The position numbers were made by a program, and so were the translations under genes. From CBDDLD01 sp965250025 (GTDB lineage: Bacteria; Bacteroidota; Bacteroidia; Flavobacteriales; Flavobacteriaceae): a stretch of DNA of 64,000 bases. Each line of letters begins with the position of its first letter. Position 1 is the first letter of the stretch. Below are positions 1 through 7,730 of the stretch, in pieces. Where the stretch lies: contig OZ252283.1 in assembly GCA_965250025.1 (NCBI GenBank), forward strand, positions 1,054,001 through 1,118,000. Direction: 5' to 3'. The notes below the pieces were generated by a model. It did no database searches, was not told the DNA's origin, and was given only the letters and a program-made list of their open reading frames with translations.

Positions 1-225
1 CTTAAAGACTATAAGAGATATGAAGAGCTTTTAATTAATGGTGGATTGTCAAGAGACTATATCTTTTCTTATTTAAGAAGAGCAGGTTTTAATACTTGGG
101 AAGAGTTTGCCCAAGCGAGAAAAACAAAAGAAAATGAAAGAAAAGAAAGGAATGAATCATTAACGGTAGCTGCTATTGTTGGAATTGGTATAGCCTTGTT
201 AATTTCTGCATTTCAAAAAGATTAA
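1..225 (+). CDS. 3' end of a small gene, product unknown (partial)
   Basis: An open frame runs from the window edge to TAA at 223-225 (74 codons visible, no start inside the window). The visible part is charged and probably helical, with a KTKENERKERNE stretch. It is followed by one hydrophobic segment (VAAIVGIGIALLISAF) ending three residues from the C-terminus, which looks like a tail anchor. The next small gene starts one base after the stop, so the two are probably co-transcribed. I do not recognise a family. Confidence that it is coding comes from the tight junction and the coherent soluble-then-membrane composition. Confidence 0.55.
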   Translation, partial: LKDYKRYEELLINGGLSRDYIFSYLRRAGFNTWEEFAQARKTKENERKERNESLTVAAIVGIGIALLISAFQKD

Positions 226-226
226 T

Positions 227-430
227 ATGAGTTTTGTAAAAGGACAAAGTGTTATTTATACAGATTTAAACAGAAATCAGTTTGAAGGAAAAGTAATTGA
301 AAGAAAAGCCGATTTCAAAGAGGGTTATATTGATACCTTTAATGCAAAAGGCAATTTTGACTACTTAGTTGATATTAATATAAAAGGAACTATCAAAAGA
401 ATTTTTTGTAGCGAAGGTGACTTACATTAA
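227..430 (+). CDS. small hypothetical protein (67 aa)
   Basis: ATG at 227 lies one base after the stop of the preceding partial gene. The 67-residue product is soluble and beta-rich. The pattern of short strands (SVIYTDLNRNQFEGKVIERK, then YLVDINIKGTIKRIF) would suit a small SH3-like or KOW-like barrel, but that is only inference from pattern. No signal peptide, membrane segment or catalytic motif is visible. Together with its neighbour it forms the only unassignable coding material at the left edge, just beyond the 3' end of the tRNA-Leu gene. Confidence 0.6.
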   Translation: MSFVKGQSVIYTDLNRNQFEGKVIERKADFKEGYIDTFNAKGNFDYLVDINIKGTIKRIFCSEGDLH

Positions 431-540
431 ATTTATAAGACCAACTGTCATATTAAAATTCAATCTTAAAGAAAGGGGTAAGAATAGGGGTAAATAAAAA
501 ATAAATTACTTATAAAAATTAAGATATTAAAAAAATATAG

Positions 541-625
541 TGCGCACGAGAAGATTCGAACTTCCACATCCTAAACGGATACTGGCCCCTCAAGCCAGCG
601 CGTCTACCAATTCCGCCACGTGCGC
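541..625 (-). tRNA. tRNA-Leu (anticodon GAG)
   Basis: The reverse strand folds into an 85-nt class II tRNA. The acceptor stem is GCGCACG/CGTGCGC with discriminator A. The anticodon arm is CTGGC-TTGAGGG-GCCAG (anticodon GAG, reading CUC/CUU), the variable arm is long as expected for Leu, and the T arm has GTTCGAATC. CCA is not encoded. It lies 41 nt downstream of tRNA-Lys on the same strand and probably shares its promoter. Confidence 0.95.
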
Positions 626-666
626 AGTAGAGAAAAAAAAAGTTAAGCATAATGGCTTAACTTTTG

Positions 667-739
667 TGACCTGGCTGGGGCTCGAACCCAGGACCCTCTC
701 CTTAAAAGGGAGATGCTCTACCAACTGAGCTACCAGGTC
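667..739 (-). tRNA. tRNA-Lys (anticodon TTT)
   Basis: A 73-nt cloverleaf on the minus strand. The acceptor is GACCTGG/CCAGGTC with discriminator A. The D arm is TAGCTCAGTTGGTAGAGC. The anticodon arm is TCTCC-CTTTTAA-GGAGA (anticodon TTT, Lys). The T arm has GGTTCGAGCC. It is the first gene of a two-tRNA unit. Confidence 0.96.
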
Positions 740-765
740 AATAAGGTGTTCTCTAAATGAGGGTG

Positions 766-795
766 CAAATATAAAATGTTTAATTAATAAAACAA
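766..795 (-). promoter_or_regulatory. promoter of the tRNA-Lys/tRNA-Leu unit
   Basis: On the minus strand TATATTTG (766-773) is a perfect Bacteroidota -7 element (TAnnTTTG). A TTG (793-795) lies 19 nt upstream as the -33 element. The -7 box ends 26 nt before the first base of tRNA-Lys, so transcription would start just upstream of the tRNA. Confidence 0.75.
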
Positions 796-870
796 TACTT
801 TTTTAATATAAAATTTCGTTTTTTTGTCACTCCAATTGTTATGTTTTTAATAATCAATTTATAAGCAATC

Positions 871-1392
871 ATGATTTTAGTTTTAATAGGGTATATGGGA
901 TCGGGAAAGTCATCTGTAGGTAAACAGTTGGCAGAGGTTTTAGACTACCAGTTTATAGATTTGGATGCATACATAGCAGATGCTGAAAATACCAGTATTC
1001 CCGAGATTTTTGCCAAAAAAGGTGAGATCTATTTTAGAAAAGTAGAAGCCAAAGCGCTTAATGATGTGCTTAATGCTCAGGAAAATTGCGTACTTGCTTT
1101 AGGTGGAGGTACGCCTTGTTACGGTAATAACATGAATCTTATATTGAATTCACCCAACATCCAATCGGTCTATTTAAAAACAGGTGTTATGGCACTGACC
1201 GAAAGATTGCTTAAAGAAAAAGATAATCGTCCGTTAATAAGTCATATTCAAACTAAAGAAGATATGCAGGAATACGTAGGAAAGCATATGTTTGAGCGTT
1301 CAGTATTTTATAACCAGAGTCATTTAGCAGTAACTACTGATGGAAAAACGGTCAAAGACATTGTAGAATCTATATTGTTACAGTTAATCTAA
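871..1392 (+). CDS. aroK: shikimate kinase
   Basis: Phosphorylates shikimate to shikimate 3-phosphate with ATP in the cytosol, a step of chorismate and aromatic amino-acid synthesis. At 173 aa it has the normal family length. Visible motifs are the P-loop GYMGSGKSS (residues 7-15), the Mg/shikimate-binding DLD (30-32), the shikimate-contacting arginine in YFRKVE (R56), GGGTP (78-82) and a lid arginine in DNRPLI. The ATG at 871 places the P-loop at the usual distance from the N-terminus. The gene overlaps the convergent phosphoribosyltransferase gene by 9 bp at its 3' end. Confidence 0.96.
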   Translation: MILVLIGYMGSGKSSVGKQLAEVLDYQFIDLDAYIADAENTSIPEIFAKKGEIYFRKVEAKALNDVLNAQENCVLALGGGTPCYGNNMNLILNSPNIQSVYLKTGVMALTERLLKEKDNRPLISHIQTKEDMQEYVGKHMFERSVFYNQSHLAVTTDGKTVKDIVESILLQLI

Positions 1393-1890
1393 ATAGGCTT
1401 CGTAAGGCTTTTTCGATAAATTCACATTGACATGCTCACTAAGAGAAGTCGATAAAGAAATACCTTTAAAATCAGCTTTCACCGGGAATTTTTTATGATT
1501 ACGATTCACTAAAACAGCCGTTTTAAATTGTTTGAGTGGCACCTCAAGGAAATGTTTCACACCATAAATAAGCGTGCTACCCGAATTGAGGACGTCATCA
1601 ACTAAAACAATAGATTGATTCGTATACGCCTCAGCATCAATAGAGGTCGAAATAGGATGAAGCGGATTCTTTTTATCGATGATAACTTTACATAAAGTAA
1701 CAGAGATATCAGAAATCTTCTCTAAAGAAGATCTTAGCTTTTTGGCTAACGAATATCCGTTACTTTCCACGCCGGCGATAATGATAGTTTGTTCATCGAC
1801 ATTACATTCGTATATCTGATAAGCGATACGTTTAATGCGATGTTCAATTTCCTGATGACTGAGAATGATATTTTTATTCAATGCGATCAT
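1384..1890 (-). CDS. type I phosphoribosyltransferase domain protein
   Basis: A 168-residue cytosolic protein with the PRPP-binding signature IVLVDDVLNSGST: hydrophobic strand, two acidic residues, then the phosphate-binding loop. It resembles PyrR and the hypoxanthine/uracil phosphoribosyltransferases, but the substrate cannot be read from the sequence. The start is placed at ATG 1890 (MIALNKN), which overlaps the end of the upstream methyltransferase by 17 nt. A longer reading from 1932 would overlap far more and adds an unlikely N-terminus. It is the last gene of a three-gene minus-strand unit (S4 protein, methyltransferase, this gene). Confidence 0.85.
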   Translation of the reverse strand: MIALNKNIILSHQEIEHRIKRIAYQIYECNVDEQTIIIAGVESNGYSLAKKLRSSLEKISDISVTLCKVIIDKKNPLHPISTSIDAEAYTNQSIVLVDDVLNSGSTLIYGVKHFLEVPLKQFKTAVLVNRNHKKFPVKADFKGISLSTSLSEHVNVNLSKKPYEAYLD

Positions 1891-2461
1891 TTTTTTCAAA
1901 GATAAAAAAGAGTTCTTTATTGGCACGTGCATCCATAGAGTTATATGACCTTTCCAGAGTTTTTATTTCAAAATAATGAGAAAACAAGGTTTTATACAAA
2001 GAAACATTACCACCAAAAGGTGGTCCTGAAGCTGTAAGTTCAAAATCAAATAGTAAACCAGCAATTTTTCCTCCAGGAACCAGTAGATCGAATACTTTTT
2101 GGCAATAAGCCTGTCTCAGCTTAGGGTCTAAAGCGCAAAAAAAGGTTTGTTCGATGATCAGGTCATATTTGGATTCTAATTCAAAAAAGTTATACTCAAG
2201 AAGTTGGTTTTCCGGGAATTCGGGTACTCTGGTCTTAAAGTTTTGCAATGGTTGTTTGGCAATATCCAAAACAAATATATTTTTAAACCCCTTATGCCAT
2301 AGATATTCAGCCTCATAACTATTTCCGGCACCCGGAATAAGTAGTTTTAATGTTTTATCTTCAATTTGATCAATATAGGTTTTAATTGGTACCGAAACTT
2401 CCGAAAGGTCCCATCCTGTCTTATTCTGAAGATAGCGATCTTCCCAATAGTCTTTATTCAT
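1874..2461 (-). CDS. SAM-dependent methyltransferase, TPMT-like family
   Basis: A soluble class I SAM methyltransferase of about 195 residues. Typical features are the N-terminal WEDRY..NKTGWDL of thiopurine-methyltransferase-like proteins, motif I as LLIPGAGNSYEAEYL, the acidic end of strand 2 as FVLDIA, and a later DLIIEQTFFCAL motif. The substrate is not deducible; members of this family methylate thiols, selenium or halide. I prefer ATG 2461 (MNKDYWEDRY) to the upstream ATG at 2482. It overlaps both the S4 gene upstream and the phosphoribosyltransferase gene downstream, indicating translational coupling. Confidence 0.85.
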   Translation of the reverse strand: MNKDYWEDRYLQNKTGWDLSEVSVPIKTYIDQIEDKTLKLLIPGAGNSYEAEYLWHKGFKNIFVLDIAKQPLQNFKTRVPEFPENQLLEYNFFELESKYDLIIEQTFFCALDPKLRQAYCQKVFDLLVPGGKIAGLLFDFELTASGPPFGGNVSLYKTLFSHYFEIKTLERSYNSMDARANKELFFIFEKNDRIE

Positions 2462-2825
2462 TTTCATCATAAAAGTCATCAATAGACCTGCGGTCTTTTT
2501 TAGTAGGGCGTCCGGTACCTTTTTTTCGATAATAATCCTTACTGTACTTTAATAAGTCTTTAGCAGCAAAAGCTTCTTTTGGCGTGGTATCAATTCTGTA
2601 AATATCGACAAGCTTTGCACCGACACGGTTTGGAGGAATATCATTAACAGTAAAACTGTAGTTGATCTGATCTTTTCTTAATTGTACCTTATCAGAGATG
2701 TAAACTTCCCGACTGGGTTTAACGACGTTATCATTAATTCTAACACGACCTTTTTTGCAGGCCTCGGTAGCCAGATTACGAGTTTTAAAATATCGGGTGC
2801 ACCATAAATACTTATCAATACGCAT
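2454..2825 (-). CDS. S4-domain RNA-binding protein (Hsp15-like)
   Basis: A 123-residue protein opening with a clear S4 RNA-binding fold: MRIDKYLWCTRYFKTRNLATEACKKG, then VRINDNVVKPSREV. The tail is short and basic (KKGTGRPTKKDRR). Length and architecture fit the Hsp15/HslR family, which in E. coli binds free 50S subunits carrying stalled nascent chains; the same role here is inference. It is the first gene of the minus-strand unit with the methyltransferase and phosphoribosyltransferase genes, and it diverges from the FKBP lipoprotein gene. Confidence 0.88.
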   Translation of the reverse strand: MRIDKYLWCTRYFKTRNLATEACKKGRVRINDNVVKPSREVYISDKVQLRKDQINYSFTVNDIPPNRVGAKLVDIYRIDTTPKEAFAAKDLLKYSKDYYRKKGTGRPTKKDRRSIDDFYDENE

Positions 2826-2952
2826 ATAATATTAATTAAAAACAACGTTAATGTTGTTGTACAAAAATATTATATTATTGTATCTTGCGCACTAAAAATA
2901 AGCAATAATGAACCTTAATAATGAGTTTACATTATTAAGAAATATTTACCAA

Positions 2953-3921
2953 ATGAACATTAAGAATTACCAAGTTTTAGTACTGTTGTCCGTTTTAATT
3001 GTGAGTTTTAGCTCCTGTCGACCTGATGACGATAATGTCAATATACCACCACCTAGAGACCGAACTGTGCAGCAAGTTGCTGATAAAGATTCGCTCATTA
3101 ATTATCTCGAAAGTCATTATTACAATTCGAGCTTCTTCGAAACAGGAACCAATCATACAATCGAAGACATTGTAATTACAGAATTGCCTACGGATGATGA
3201 GGGGAATTATCTGGATCTACCAGACCCTGATAATAATACACTACTTATTGATGCTGTTGAGACATTAACGACTACATATCAAGATGCAGCTTATGAGTAT
3301 TATATCTTAAGGCTTAATCAAGGTGGGGGAGCTGAACGTCCTTACTATACAGATTTAGTAAGAGTACGTTACGAAGGAAGTCTTGTAACAGATGCCAGCG
3401 TTTTTGATAGTGCGGTCACTGTAACAGATTTTAGCCTCGTACAAGGATTATCAACAGTAACAGAACCGGGTGTTATTAGAGGCTGGCAACTCACATTACC
3501 AGAGTTTAATATAGCAGAATCATTTACCGTTAATAGCGGTGTAGTAGAGTATAACGATTATGGTTTGGGGGTTATGTTTATACCATCAGGCTTAGGGTTT
3601 TTCTCAGGGGCATCAACAGGACTACCATCGTATTCCAATCTCGTATTCAAATTTGAGTTGTTACAATTTGAAAGAAGAGATCATGATGGCGATGGCATCA
3701 TTTCTTTTTTAGAAGATCTGAATCAAAACGGAGATGCATTTGATGATGATACCGATAATGATGGCATACCAAACTACTTGGATGTTGATGATGATGGTGA
3801 TGGTGTTTTAACCATAAATGAAGACATTGATGAGGATGGCGATCCTACTAATGATATTGGAGCGAATGATATTCCAAAATATTTAGATCCTCAGGAAACA
3901 GAATCTAACGAGGACGAATAA
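2953..3921 (+). CDS. FKBP-type peptidyl-prolyl isomerase lipoprotein with Asp-rich tail
   Basis: From ATG 2953 the protein begins with a lipoprotein signal (VLLSVLIVSFSSC, acylated Cys), so it is probably attached to a membrane outside the cytoplasm. The middle is FKBP-like: VRVRYEGSL, VFDSAVTVTDFSL, GVIRGWQLTLP and FIPSGLGFF. That gives a prolyl isomerase fold like that of GldI-type lipoproteins, though strict gldI identity is not claimed. The last 80 residues are full of DxDxDG loops (DHDGDG, DTDNDGIP, DVDDDGDG, DIDEDGDP), resembling thrombospondin type 3 calcium-binding repeats. The ATG at 2908 would put 15 extra residues before the signal and is less likely. Confidence 0.85.
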   Translation: MNIKNYQVLVLLSVLIVSFSSCRPDDDNVNIPPPRDRTVQQVADKDSLINYLESHYYNSSFFETGTNHTIEDIVITELPTDDEGNYLDLPDPDNNTLLIDAVETLTTTYQDAAYEYYILRLNQGGGAERPYYTDLVRVRYEGSLVTDASVFDSAVTVTDFSLVQGLSTVTEPGVIRGWQLTLPEFNIAESFTVNSGVVEYNDYGLGVMFIPSGLGFFSGASTGLPSYSNLVFKFELLQFERRDHDGDGIISFLEDLNQNGDAFDDDTDNDGIPNYLDVDDDGDGVLTINEDIDEDGDPTNDIGANDIPKYLDPQETESNEDE

Positions 3922-3922
3922 A

Positions 3923-3960
3923 TAAAAAAAGCCGCTGATTTTACCAGCGGCTTTTTTATT
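3923..3960. terminator. bidirectional terminator
   Basis: The stem GCCGCTG (3931-3937)/CAGCGGC (3945-3951) is flanked by an A-run on the left and a T-run on the right. It can therefore end the FKBP gene on the plus strand and the convergent outer-membrane protein gene on the minus strand. Confidence 0.9.
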
Positions 3961-3969
3961 TAAAGTTTT

Positions 3970-4554
3970 TTAAAGTTTTACAGATAAACTTAAAATGAGT
4001 TGTTCAGGGCGAGTATCAATGCGACTGGTACCGATGTTGTTGTTAACCAGAAAGGAGACTTCATTATCACTAAATCCGCGCTCATATCTTAGATCGATAC
4101 CAAGCATACCTAAATTCACACCAACTCCAAAGTTAAGCCCTACAGAGAAATCATTCTTAACATCACTGAGATCAACACCATTGAATTCAGTATCTAGAAT
4201 ATACTGTAACGACGGTCCTGCAAAAACGTGAAGTGGTCCAATAACTTTGAGACCTACAAGCAGAGGGGCATCGATCTTTTGCATATCAAAATCCCCGGAA
4301 TTATAATCGCTTTTCATTTTGGTATACACCAATTCGGGACGGAAATACAATTGATCACCAAGTTTGCCAAAAACTCCAATGTGAAAACCGATATTTTTAT
4401 CAGGGTCTTCGATATTGGTTTGTATGGCGTCAAAGTAATCGCCATTACCACCATAATTTAAGCCGCCTTTGATTCCAAAGCCACTTCCCGATTGTGCATA
4501 CGAAACACTTGCAATAACAATAGCTGTTAAAGCCGTAAAAACTGATTTCATCAT
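3970..4554 (-). CDS. outer-membrane beta-barrel protein (PorT/OmpW-like size)
   Basis: The start at ATG 4554 or 4551 gives a signal peptide (MKSVFTALTAIVIASVSYAQ). The mature protein has alternating strands with many Gly and Tyr: GFGIKGGLNYGG, GFHIGVFGKLGDQLYFRPELVY, FAGPSLQY, FSVGLNFGVGVNLGMLGIDLRYERGF. It ends LILSLSVKL, a typical outer-membrane closing strand. About eight strands and 195 residues fit the beta-barrel domain family common in Flavobacteriia. The ligand or role is unknown. It stands alone between a shared terminator and the transketolase genes. Confidence 0.82.
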   Translation of the reverse strand: MMKSVFTALTAIVIASVSYAQSGSGFGIKGGLNYGGNGDYFDAIQTNIEDPDKNIGFHIGVFGKLGDQLYFRPELVYTKMKSDYNSGDFDMQKIDAPLLVGLKVIGPLHVFAGPSLQYILDTEFNGVDLSDVKNDFSVGLNFGVGVNLGMLGIDLRYERGFSDNEVSFLVNNNIGTSRIDTRPEQLILSLSVKL

Positions 4555-4609
4555 AATATTCGTTTTTTGATTTAGATTACCTACTATCAAAAACGTTGCC
4601 AAAGAAGAG

Positions 4610-5563
4610 TTATTTTCTGGATATTACCTTTTGTACTGCATTTACGATAGCATTGCTATTCAGTCCGTATTTTTCCATGAGTTGTGCAGGCGTACCAGAT
4701 TCGCCAAACGTATCCTGAGTGGCTACAAATTCCTGAGGCGATGGCAATTGTTCTGCCAAAACTCTGGCAACACTTTCACCCAAACCTCCTAGGTAATTAT
4801 GCTCTTCGGCAGTAACTACACAACCTGTTTTTTTAACAGAAGCAATGATGGACTTAGCATCTAACGGTTTAATGGTGTGTATATTAATAACCTCTGCAGT
4901 GATGCCTTTACCTTGTAAAACCTTAGCGGCTTCCAAAGCTTCCCAAACCAAATGGCCAGTAGCTACAATAGTAACATCGGAACCTTCAGTTAGTGTAACT
5001 ACTTTACCAATTTCAAAGGTTTGATCTTCGGCGGTGAAATTAGGAACTTTAGGACGTCCAAAACGTAAATAGACAGGGCCTTCATGCTTTGCTATGGCTA
5101 AAGTAGCAGCTTTAGTTTGATTATAATCACAAGTATTGATCACGGTCATACCCGGTAACATTTTCATCAATCCAATATCTTCTAAGATTTGATGTGTTGC
5201 ACCATCTTCACCTAGTGTAATACCAGCATGAGAAGCACAAATTTTTACATTTTTACCAGAATATGCCACACTTTGTCTTATTTGATCATAAACCCTTCCG
5301 GTAGAAAAATTGGCAAATGTTCCTGTGAATGGAATTTTACCTCCAACAGTTAGTCCGGCAGCAATACCTATCATATTGGCTTCTGCAATCCCGACTTGAA
5401 AAAAACGTTCAGGATGATTGGCCTTAAATTCATCCATTTTTAATGAACCGATCAGGTCAGCACAAAGGGCAACAACATTTTCATTGGTTTTTCCAAGTTC
5501 TGTTAATCCGGCACCAAAACCAGACCGGGTATCTTTATTTCCTGTATTAGTATATGTTTTCAT
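4610..5563 (-). CDS. transketolase, C-terminal subunit
   Basis: The 317-residue pyrimidine-binding plus C-terminal half of transketolase. Visible motifs are DLIGSLKMDEF, the catalytic-Glu region FFQVGIAEANMIGIAAGLTVGG, HAGITLGEDGATHQ, and a C-terminal domain with VTAEEHNYLGGLGESVA. With the neighbouring N-terminal subunit it would transfer two-carbon units between sugar phosphates in the non-oxidative pentose phosphate pathway. The start lies 20 nt downstream of the N-subunit stop, so the two halves form one transcript and presumably a heteromeric enzyme. Confidence 0.93.
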   Translation of the reverse strand: MKTYTNTGNKDTRSGFGAGLTELGKTNENVVALCADLIGSLKMDEFKANHPERFFQVGIAEANMIGIAAGLTVGGKIPFTGTFANFSTGRVYDQIRQSVAYSGKNVKICASHAGITLGEDGATHQILEDIGLMKMLPGMTVINTCDYNQTKAATLAIAKHEGPVYLRFGRPKVPNFTAEDQTFEIGKVVTLTEGSDVTIVATGHLVWEALEAAKVLQGKGITAEVINIHTIKPLDAKSIIASVKKTGCVVTAEEHNYLGGLGESVARVLAEQLPSPQEFVATQDTFGESGTPAQLMEKYGLNSNAIVNAVQKVISRK

Positions 5564-5583
5564 TGTTAAGAAGTATCAGTCTT

Positions 5584-6429
5584 TTAATAATCGCCTAAGG
5601 TTACGGGATTCTGAGATAATCCGATTTCTAGTTGTTCATCATTTGGAGCTTTACCGTGCCAGGCATGCGTATGCATCATAAAATCAACACCATTCCCCAT
5701 AACGGTTTTTAATAACACGCACACAGGTTTACCTTTACCTGTTTTGGATTTTGCTTCTGCCATGCCCTCAAGTATGGCATCTATATCATTACCGTTTTCT
5801 ATATCGATAACTTCCCATCCAAAAGCCTCAAATTTTTGTCTCATATTCCCCATAGGTAAAACAGTATCTGTAGAACCATCTATCTGTTGGCCGTTAAGGT
5901 CTATGGTAGAGATCAAATTATCAATATTATTGCCAGCAGCGTACATGATAGCTTCCCAGTTTTGCCCTTCTTGTAATTCACCATCGCCATGAAGACTATA
6001 CACTAAATGACTGTCGTTATTTAATTTTTTAGCCTGAGCAGCACCAATAGCTACTGACATGCCCTGACCTAATGACCCTGATGCGATTCTGACACCTGGC
6101 AATCCTTCATGAGTAGTAGGGTGACCTTGCAAACGCGAATTGATCAACCTGAAAGTATTCAGCTCATCAACAGGAAAATAACCAGCTCTGGCCAAGACAC
6201 TATAATATACAGGTGAAATATGACCATTAGATAAAAAGAACAGGTCTTCGTTTTTACCATCCATATCAAAACCCGATTGGGTGTCCATAATTTCGTTGTA
6301 GAGGGCTACAAAGAATTCGGCACATCCTAAAGACCCTCCCGGGTGACCGGAATTCACTTTGTGAACCATACGTAGAATGTCTCTTCTGACCTGAGTTGTT
6401 AGGTCTTTTAAATGCTGTGTATCTGGCAT
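5584..6429 (-). CDS. transketolase, N-terminal (ThDP-binding) subunit
   Basis: A 281-residue thiamine-diphosphate-binding half. Motifs: VNSGHPGGSLGCAEFFVALY near the N-terminus, HGDGELQEGQNWEA with the GDG of the ThDP/Mg motif, and STIDLNGQQIDGST with the N that completes it. The C-terminal VDFMMHTHAWHGKAPND is typical. The full-length enzyme is about 660 residues; here it is split between two reading frames, as in many archaea and Bacteroidota. A TATTTTTG -7 promoter element lies 25 nt upstream. Confidence 0.94.
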   Translation of the reverse strand: MPDTQHLKDLTTQVRRDILRMVHKVNSGHPGGSLGCAEFFVALYNEIMDTQSGFDMDGKNEDLFFLSNGHISPVYYSVLARAGYFPVDELNTFRLINSRLQGHPTTHEGLPGVRIASGSLGQGMSVAIGAAQAKKLNNDSHLVYSLHGDGELQEGQNWEAIMYAAGNNIDNLISTIDLNGQQIDGSTDTVLPMGNMRQKFEAFGWEVIDIENGNDIDAILEGMAEAKSKTGKGKPVCVLLKTVMGNGVDFMMHTHAWHGKAPNDEQLEIGLSQNPVTLGDY

Positions 6430-6453
6430 AAGTAATTGCTGTTTTTAAAGCAC

Positions 6454-6461
6454 CAAAAATA
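6454..6461 (-). promoter_or_regulatory. -7 promoter element of the transketolase pair
   Basis: TATTTTTG on the minus strand matches TAnnTTTG and lies 24 nt upstream of the N-subunit ATG. No convincing -33 box was seen. Confidence 0.55.
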
Positions 6462-6569
6462 ACTTTTTATAACAGGGTGACAAAGCCATAGTTTGGTCAC
6501 TTATTAACGATTTTATGGATTTGCTAACAATTTTTATTTTTAATTAAGATGTAATGCCTTGGAGTTAAT

Positions 6570-6577
6570 TATATTTG
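6570..6577 (+). promoter_or_regulatory. -7 promoter element of tgt
   Basis: TATATTTG is a perfect -7 element and lies 18 nt upstream of the chosen tgt ATG. A TTG inside it at 6575 could be mistaken for a start codon. Its promoter role makes the ATG at 6596 the better start. Confidence 0.6.
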
Positions 6578-6595
6578 CCACTGACTTATTTTTCA

Positions 6596-7726
6596 ATGAA
6601 CTTTCAACTTTTAGCAAACGATACTAGTAGTAAAGCCAGAGCCGGCACATTGACCACAGATCATGGTGTTATTGAAACACCAATTTTTATGCCTGTGGGC
6701 ACTGTAGCATCAGTAAAAGGCGTTCATCAGAGAGAACTAAAAGAGGATATCAATCCAGATATTATTCTGGGCAATACCTATCACTTATATCTTAGACCGC
6801 AAACGCCTGTTTTAGAGAAGGCTGGAGGATTACATAAGTTTATGAACTGGGACAGGAATATACTTACGGACTCTGGAGGGTATCAGGTATATTCGCTTTC
6901 TGCAAACCGGAAAATAAAAGAAGAAGGCGTAAAATTTAAGTCTCATATTGACGGTAGTACACATCTGTTTACGCCCGAAAACGTTATGGAGATACAGCGT
7001 ACAATAGGCGCTGATATCATAATGGCATTTGACGAATGTACACCATATCCTTGCGATTATAATTATGCAAAACGATCTATGCAAATGACACATAGATGGT
7101 TAGACCGTTGTATCAATCACTTGGAAAAAACACCATTAAAATACGATTATAATCAAGCCTTTTTTCCGATAGTACAAGGAAGTACTTATAAAGATTTAAG
7201 AATACAATCGGCAGAATATATAGCCAATACCAACGCATTGGGTAATGCTATTGGTGGCTTATCAGTAGGGGAGCCCGCTGAAGAGATGTATGCCATGACC
7301 GAAGTAGTTTGTGATATCTTACCTGAAGATAAACCACGCTACCTTATGGGAGTAGGAACACCAATCAATATTTTAGAAAATATTGCGTTAGGTATTGATA
7401 TGTTTGATTGTGTGATGCCAACCAGAAATGCGAGAAACGGAATGTTATTTACGGCTCATGGGACTATAAATATCAAAAACCAAAAGTGGAAAGAAGATTT
7501 TTCACCAATAGATGAAATGGGCATCACTTATGTCGATACAGAGTATAGTAAAGCCTATCTGAAGCACTTATTTTCGGTAAATGAAATGTTAGGCAAGCAA
7601 ATAGCAACCATTCATAACTTAGGTTTCTATTTATGGTTGGTTAGAGAGGCTCGAAAGCATATTATAGAAGGTGATTTCAACGCATGGAAAAATAAAATGA
7701 TAAAACAAATGGACAAGCGTTTGTAG
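6596..7726 (+). CDS. tgt: tRNA-guanine transglycosylase (queuine tRNA-ribosyltransferase)
   Basis: Exchanges the wobble guanine of GUN-anticodon tRNAs for a queuosine precursor. The 376-residue protein contains the N-terminal TPIFMPVGTVASVKG, the DSGGYQV motif with the Asp of the base-binding pocket, TIGADIIMAFDEC, QGSTYKDLR, GGLSVGEP, and MFDCVMPTRNARNG with the catalytic Asp. The C-terminal region is unusual. Where classical bacterial enzymes carry a CxCxxC zinc cluster (between SPID and YSKAYLKHLF), this protein reads EMGITYVDTE with no cysteine, although the partner His in TIHNLGFYL remains. It lies 4 nt before the next gene, so it is co-transcribed with it. Confidence 0.95.
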   Translation: MNFQLLANDTSSKARAGTLTTDHGVIETPIFMPVGTVASVKGVHQRELKEDINPDIILGNTYHLYLRPQTPVLEKAGGLHKFMNWDRNILTDSGGYQVYSLSANRKIKEEGVKFKSHIDGSTHLFTPENVMEIQRTIGADIIMAFDECTPYPCDYNYAKRSMQMTHRWLDRCINHLEKTPLKYDYNQAFFPIVQGSTYKDLRIQSAEYIANTNALGNAIGGLSVGEPAEEMYAMTEVVCDILPEDKPRYLMGVGTPINILENIALGIDMFDCVMPTRNARNGMLFTAHGTINIKNQKWKEDFSPIDEMGITYVDTEYSKAYLKHLFSVNEMLGKQIATIHNLGFYLWLVREARKHIIEGDFNAWKNKMIKQMDKRL

Positions 7727-7730
7727 GTAA

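Noticed and set aside
540..728. 62-aa ORF over the tRNA pair
   Set aside because: It is an antisense reading of two tRNA genes.
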